Part shown: one piece after another, positions 61,583 through 64,000 of the stretch
Position numbering within the stretch: position 1 is the first letter of the stretch
Layout: the number at the start of each line of letters is the position of its first letter
Source of the DNA: an uncultured Holophagaceae bacterium
Lineage (GTDB): Bacteria > Acidobacteriota > Holophagae > Holophagales > Holophagaceae
Assembly: GCA_903913215.1 (NCBI GenBank)
Contig: CAIWKE010000028.1
Span: forward strand, 124,001-188,000
Reading direction: 5' to 3'
DNA: 64,000 bases
Made by a program: the position numbers and the translations under genes
The notes under the pieces: model-generated
Seen by the model: the letters and a program-made list of their open reading frames with translations, nothing else
What the model was told of the DNA's origin: nothing
The model's database searches: none

Positions 61583-61825
61583 GGGGAACTCCTGAACAGC
61601 GTGGATGGGGGATGGCCCATTCTGCTCGGCGATTAAAGCTATGGCAATGAAATATTTAGTCTGAAAAATACAATTAGTACAAAAATTTGATCAAATAAAA
61701 AATATAAAATTACATTGAAAAACAAGAGCTTGATTCATAGACTCCTGTCCAAACCGTTTTTGACAAATCAATCGCAAGTTTGCATCTGCGAAATCCCGTT
61801 CATCCCCCTTTCTCTAAGGAGCACC
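61583..61825. promoter_or_regulatory. AT-rich divergent promoter region
   Basis: This 243-base region, much richer in A/T than its surroundings (especially 61640-61730), separates the DsbA-like and EXORDIUM-like genes. Many -10-like hexamers occur, so no single promoter can be assigned. Confidence 0.45.
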
Positions 61826-62788
61826 ATGAAAAAGCTGCTTAAGTTCAACCTCTGCGCCGCCCTCCTGGCGGGGCTGCTCTGCGCGCCCGTCTTCGCCCAG
61901 GAATCCCCCAGCACCCACCTCGATGAGCGGGGCAAGGAGATCATCCACCACCGCGTGAACGACCAGGGCCACGCCTCAGTCGGCTACGCGCCCACCGTGG
62001 GCTCCACCAGCGCCCTGGCCAGCCGCAGCCAGCTCACCTACCACAAGGGGCCCGTCTTCAGCACGCCCAGCGTCTACATCATCTGGTATGGCAGCTGGAC
62101 CCAGACCAACGGCACGGACACCGCGGCCGGTCAGCAGATCATCCGGGACTTCTTCTCGGCCATCGGCGGTTCGCCCTACTTCATGCTCAATTCGCACTAT
62201 GTGGGTTCCAGCAACGCCATTTCGGGGAATGTCACCTGGACGGGCAAGGAGGCCAATGCCGCCTACTCCTTGGGCACCGTGCTGTCGGACGCCAACATCC
62301 AGACCGTCGTGGCCAATGCCATCAGCGCTGGCACCCTGCCCGCGGATAGCAACGGCCTCTACTTCGTGCTCACCTCCTCGGACGTGAATGAGTCCTCAGG
62401 CTTCTGCACCCAGTACTGCGGCTGGCACACCCACGGGACCATCGGCGGGCAGAACCTCCGCTACGCCTTCATCGGCAATGCCGCCCGCTGCCTCAGCAGC
62501 TGCGCGGCCCAGACCATCAGTCCCAACGCCAACCCCGGGGTGGATGGCATGGTTTCCGTGCTGGCCCACGAGCTGGAGGAAGCCACTACGGACGCCGACG
62601 GCACCGCCTGGTATGCCCGCAGCGGCTACGAGAACGGCGATGACTGCGCCTGGACCTTCGGCACCACCTACGCGGTCGCCAATGGTTCCTACGCGAACAT
62701 GAAGCTGGGTACCCGCGACTTCCTCATCCAGCGCAACGTGGACTTCCGGTCCACGGGTGGCCAGTACTGCGATCTCGCCCACAAGTAG
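61826..62788 (+). CDS. secreted EXORDIUM/phosphate-induced protein 1 family protein
   Basis: A 320-residue secreted protein with a signal peptide (MKKLLKFNLCAALLAGLLCAPVFA). The mature part shows the EXO/PHI-1 family pattern known mainly from plants: LTYHKGPVFSTPSVYIIWYGSW, IIRDFFSAIGGSPYF, LTSSDVNESSGFCTQYCGWH, and a late metalloprotease-like VLAHELEEATTDADGTAWY segment. Six or more cysteines suggest disulfides. The plant family promotes growth signalling; the bacterial function is unknown. AAGGAG precedes ATG 61826. Residues HELEEATTD could bind a metal (inference). Confidence 0.8.
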   Translation: MKKLLKFNLCAALLAGLLCAPVFAQESPSTHLDERGKEIIHHRVNDQGHASVGYAPTVGSTSALASRSQLTYHKGPVFSTPSVYIIWYGSWTQTNGTDTAAGQQIIRDFFSAIGGSPYFMLNSHYVGSSNAISGNVTWTGKEANAAYSLGTVLSDANIQTVVANAISAGTLPADSNGLYFVLTSSDVNESSGFCTQYCGWHTHGTIGGQNLRYAFIGNAARCLSSCAAQTISPNANPGVDGMVSVLAHELEEATTDADGTAWYARSGYENGDDCAWTFGTTYAVANGSYANMKLGTRDFLIQRNVDFRSTGGQYCDLAHK

Positions 62789-62808
62789 ACCGGCCCTTTC
62801 CTCCCAGC

Positions 62809-62832
62809 ACCGGCGGGCCTCGGCCCGCCGGT
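62809..62832 (+). terminator. GC-rich hairpin after EXORDIUM-like gene
   Basis: ACCGGCGGGCC pairs perfectly with GGCCCGCCGGT around a 2-base loop, 20 bases after the stop. There is no strong U-tract. Confidence 0.6.
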
Positions 62833-62897
62833 GGTCTGTCCGGCCCTCGCTCAAGGCCCGGAGGGGGCGGCTACACTGGACGTTTTCCGGGGTTTCC

Positions 62898-64000
62898 ATG
62901 TCCTACGTTCGTCGTGCCGAGTTCCTTCCGTTCACCCGCCCCATGGTGGGCGAGGAGGAGATCGCGGAGATCATCGACACCATCCACAGCGGCTGGATCA
63001 CCACAGGGCCAAAGTCGGCGAAGTTCGAGGAGAAGCTGCAAGCCTACAACGGCGTGCCCCACTGCCTGGCCATGAACAGCGCCACCACGGCTCAGGAGAT
63101 CACCATGCAGGTGCTGGACCTGCAGCCCGGCGACGAAGTGATCACCACCTCGCTCACTTGGGTCAGCACCCTCAGTACCGTGGTGCTACAGGGCGGCGTG
63201 CCAGTGCTGGTGGACATCGATCCCGTCACCCTGAACCTCGATTCTGCCAAGGTGGAGGCGACCATCACGCCCCGCACCAAGGGCATCATCCCGGTGCATC
63301 TCACGGGCCTGCCCTGTCCCATGGAGGCCATCTGGAAGATCGCTGAGAAGCATGGTCTCTGGGTCATCGAGGACGCGGCCCAGGCCATGGGCGCTCACTA
63401 CAACGGCACCAAGATCGGGGGGAACCCGCGCTCGGTCATGAGCGTTTACAGCTTCCACCCCAACAAGAACATGACCACCGGCGAGGGCGGCGCCATCGCC
63501 TTCTTCAACGATGACTATGAAAGCCGCATCAAGCGCCTGCGCTTCCACGGCATCGACCGGGATGCCTGGAAGCGCTTCGCCAAGGAAGGCAGCCCCCATA
63601 CGGAAGTATTCGAGCCCGCCCGCAAAGCCAACTTCATGGACCTGCAGGCGGCCATGGGCCTGCATCAGATCGACAAGCTGGACGGCTTCAATGCCCGGCG
63701 GGGCGTGCTCTTCCACCGCTACCTGGAGCTGCTGAAGGATGTGGAAGAAGTCCTGCTGCCCTGGCCTGGCGATGCCATCCACGGCCACTGCTTCCACCTT
63801 TTCGTGCTGCGGGTCCACCCTGAGAAGCTGGGTCTGGACCGGGACGCCTTCGTGGCGGCGCTGAAGGAGGAGAACATTGGCACGGGCATCCACTACCGCC
63901 CGGCCCACGTGCACCCCTGGTACCGGGACTTCTACGCGGCGAACCCGCAGCACCTGCCCAAGGCGGGCCTGCCTCACAGCGAATGGAGCGGGGAGCGGCT
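62898..64000 (+). CDS. DegT/DnrJ/EryC1-family (ArnB-like) aminotransferase, 3'-truncated by window edge
   Basis: The frame opens at ATG 62898 and runs past the window edge; at least 367 residues are visible. It is a PLP-dependent sugar aminotransferase. Evidence includes SGWITTGPKSAKFEEKLQAY, the DEVITTSLTWVSTL block, VIEDAAQAMGAHYNG, and the PLP lysine in VYSFHPNKNMTTGEGGAIA. The WITTGPK and TWVSTL signatures resemble ArnB (UDP-4-amino-4-deoxy-L-arabinose synthesis) most, but related enzymes make other amino-sugars for lipopolysaccharide or glycans. Neighbours to the right are not visible. Confidence 0.9.
   Translation, partial: MSYVRRAEFLPFTRPMVGEEEIAEIIDTIHSGWITTGPKSAKFEEKLQAYNGVPHCLAMNSATTAQEITMQVLDLQPGDEVITTSLTWVSTLSTVVLQGGVPVLVDIDPVTLNLDSAKVEATITPRTKGIIPVHLTGLPCPMEAIWKIAEKHGLWVIEDAAQAMGAHYNGTKIGGNPRSVMSVYSFHPNKNMTTGEGGAIAFFNDDYESRIKRLRFHGIDRDAWKRFAKEGSPHTEVFEPARKANFMDLQAAMGLHQIDKLDGFNARRGVLFHRYLELLKDVEEVLLPWPGDAIHGHCFHLFVLRVHPEKLGLDRDAFVAALKEENIGTGIHYRPAHVHPWYRDFYAANPQHLPKAGLPHSEWSGER

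Overview
The window is GC-rich and gene-dense. Its gene content suggests a Gram-negative, menaquinone-using bacterium with multihaem cytochromes and an elaborate signalling repertoire. A member of the Acidobacteriota such as a Geothrix/Holophaga relative is my best guess. That guess rests on the combination of octahaem cytochrome, outer-membrane barrels, UbiE, PilT, FliM-like chemotaxis signals and many hybrid kinases; no marker gene settles it. No phage, IS element, CRISPR array or rRNA was seen. One tRNA (Pro, GGG) is present.

Layout. 1-9 kb: a hybrid histidine kinase cut by the left edge, a GNAT acetyltransferase, tRNA-Pro with its own promoter and terminator, a large membrane PAS hybrid kinase, a small membrane protein, a MerR-type regulator and an NtrC-type response regulator. 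9-14.8 kb (minus strand): a five-gene respiratory operon of monohaem cytochrome c, beta-barrel protein, octahaem tetrathionate-reductase-family cytochrome, membrane cytochrome b and a haem-plus-triple-rhodanese protein, with two Crp/Fnr-like palindromes upstream. 15-24 kb: a ferredoxin-like protein, intergenic repeats, a mobA/moaA pair in which MoaA has lost two of its three radical-SAM cysteines, TatD, a FecR-domain protein with a 60-bp tandem repeat, an acyl-CoA dehydrogenase and UbiE/MenG. 24-32 kb: an Aer-like receptor split over two overlapping genes, a P-loop protein, a Cache-PAS sensor without a recognised output domain, GpmI, and an unusual XRE-PAS-pseudokinase-receiver fusion. 32-41 kb: pyrR-pyrB, then PilZ and a chemotaxis operon (cheY, CheZ-like, triple CheW, cheA, CheW-CheZ fusion) followed by asnS. 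41-45 kb: YbeD-type protein, IHF/HU, PilT, TypA/BipA.

45-50.5 kb is the most coherent regulatory island. A NifA-like GAF-AAA+-Fis activator is followed by a small secreted protein, a TorF-type barrel, an ammonium transporter with an extra N-terminal segment, and a P-II protein lacking the uridylylated tyrosine. The AT-rich intergenic DNA carries repeated ACAAAATTGT motifs, a TGT-N10-ACA site and a GG-N10-GC sigma-54-like element. 50.5-64 kb: YdcF, a diguanylate cyclase followed by a GAF/degenerate-GGDEF protein, RsmI, two transporters, a translationally coupled histidine kinase-ECF sigma-ChrR-like anti-sigma operon, a GAF histidine kinase, a DsbA-like thioredoxin, an EXORDIUM/PHI-1-like secreted protein and an ArnB-like aminotransferase cut by the right edge.

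The main themes are respiration of sulfur compounds or other periplasmic/extracellular acceptors, nitrogen control, and signalling proteins in which a catalytic module has been lost or fused (pseudokinase, pseudo-GGDEF, CheW-CheZ, MoaA without its cluster).
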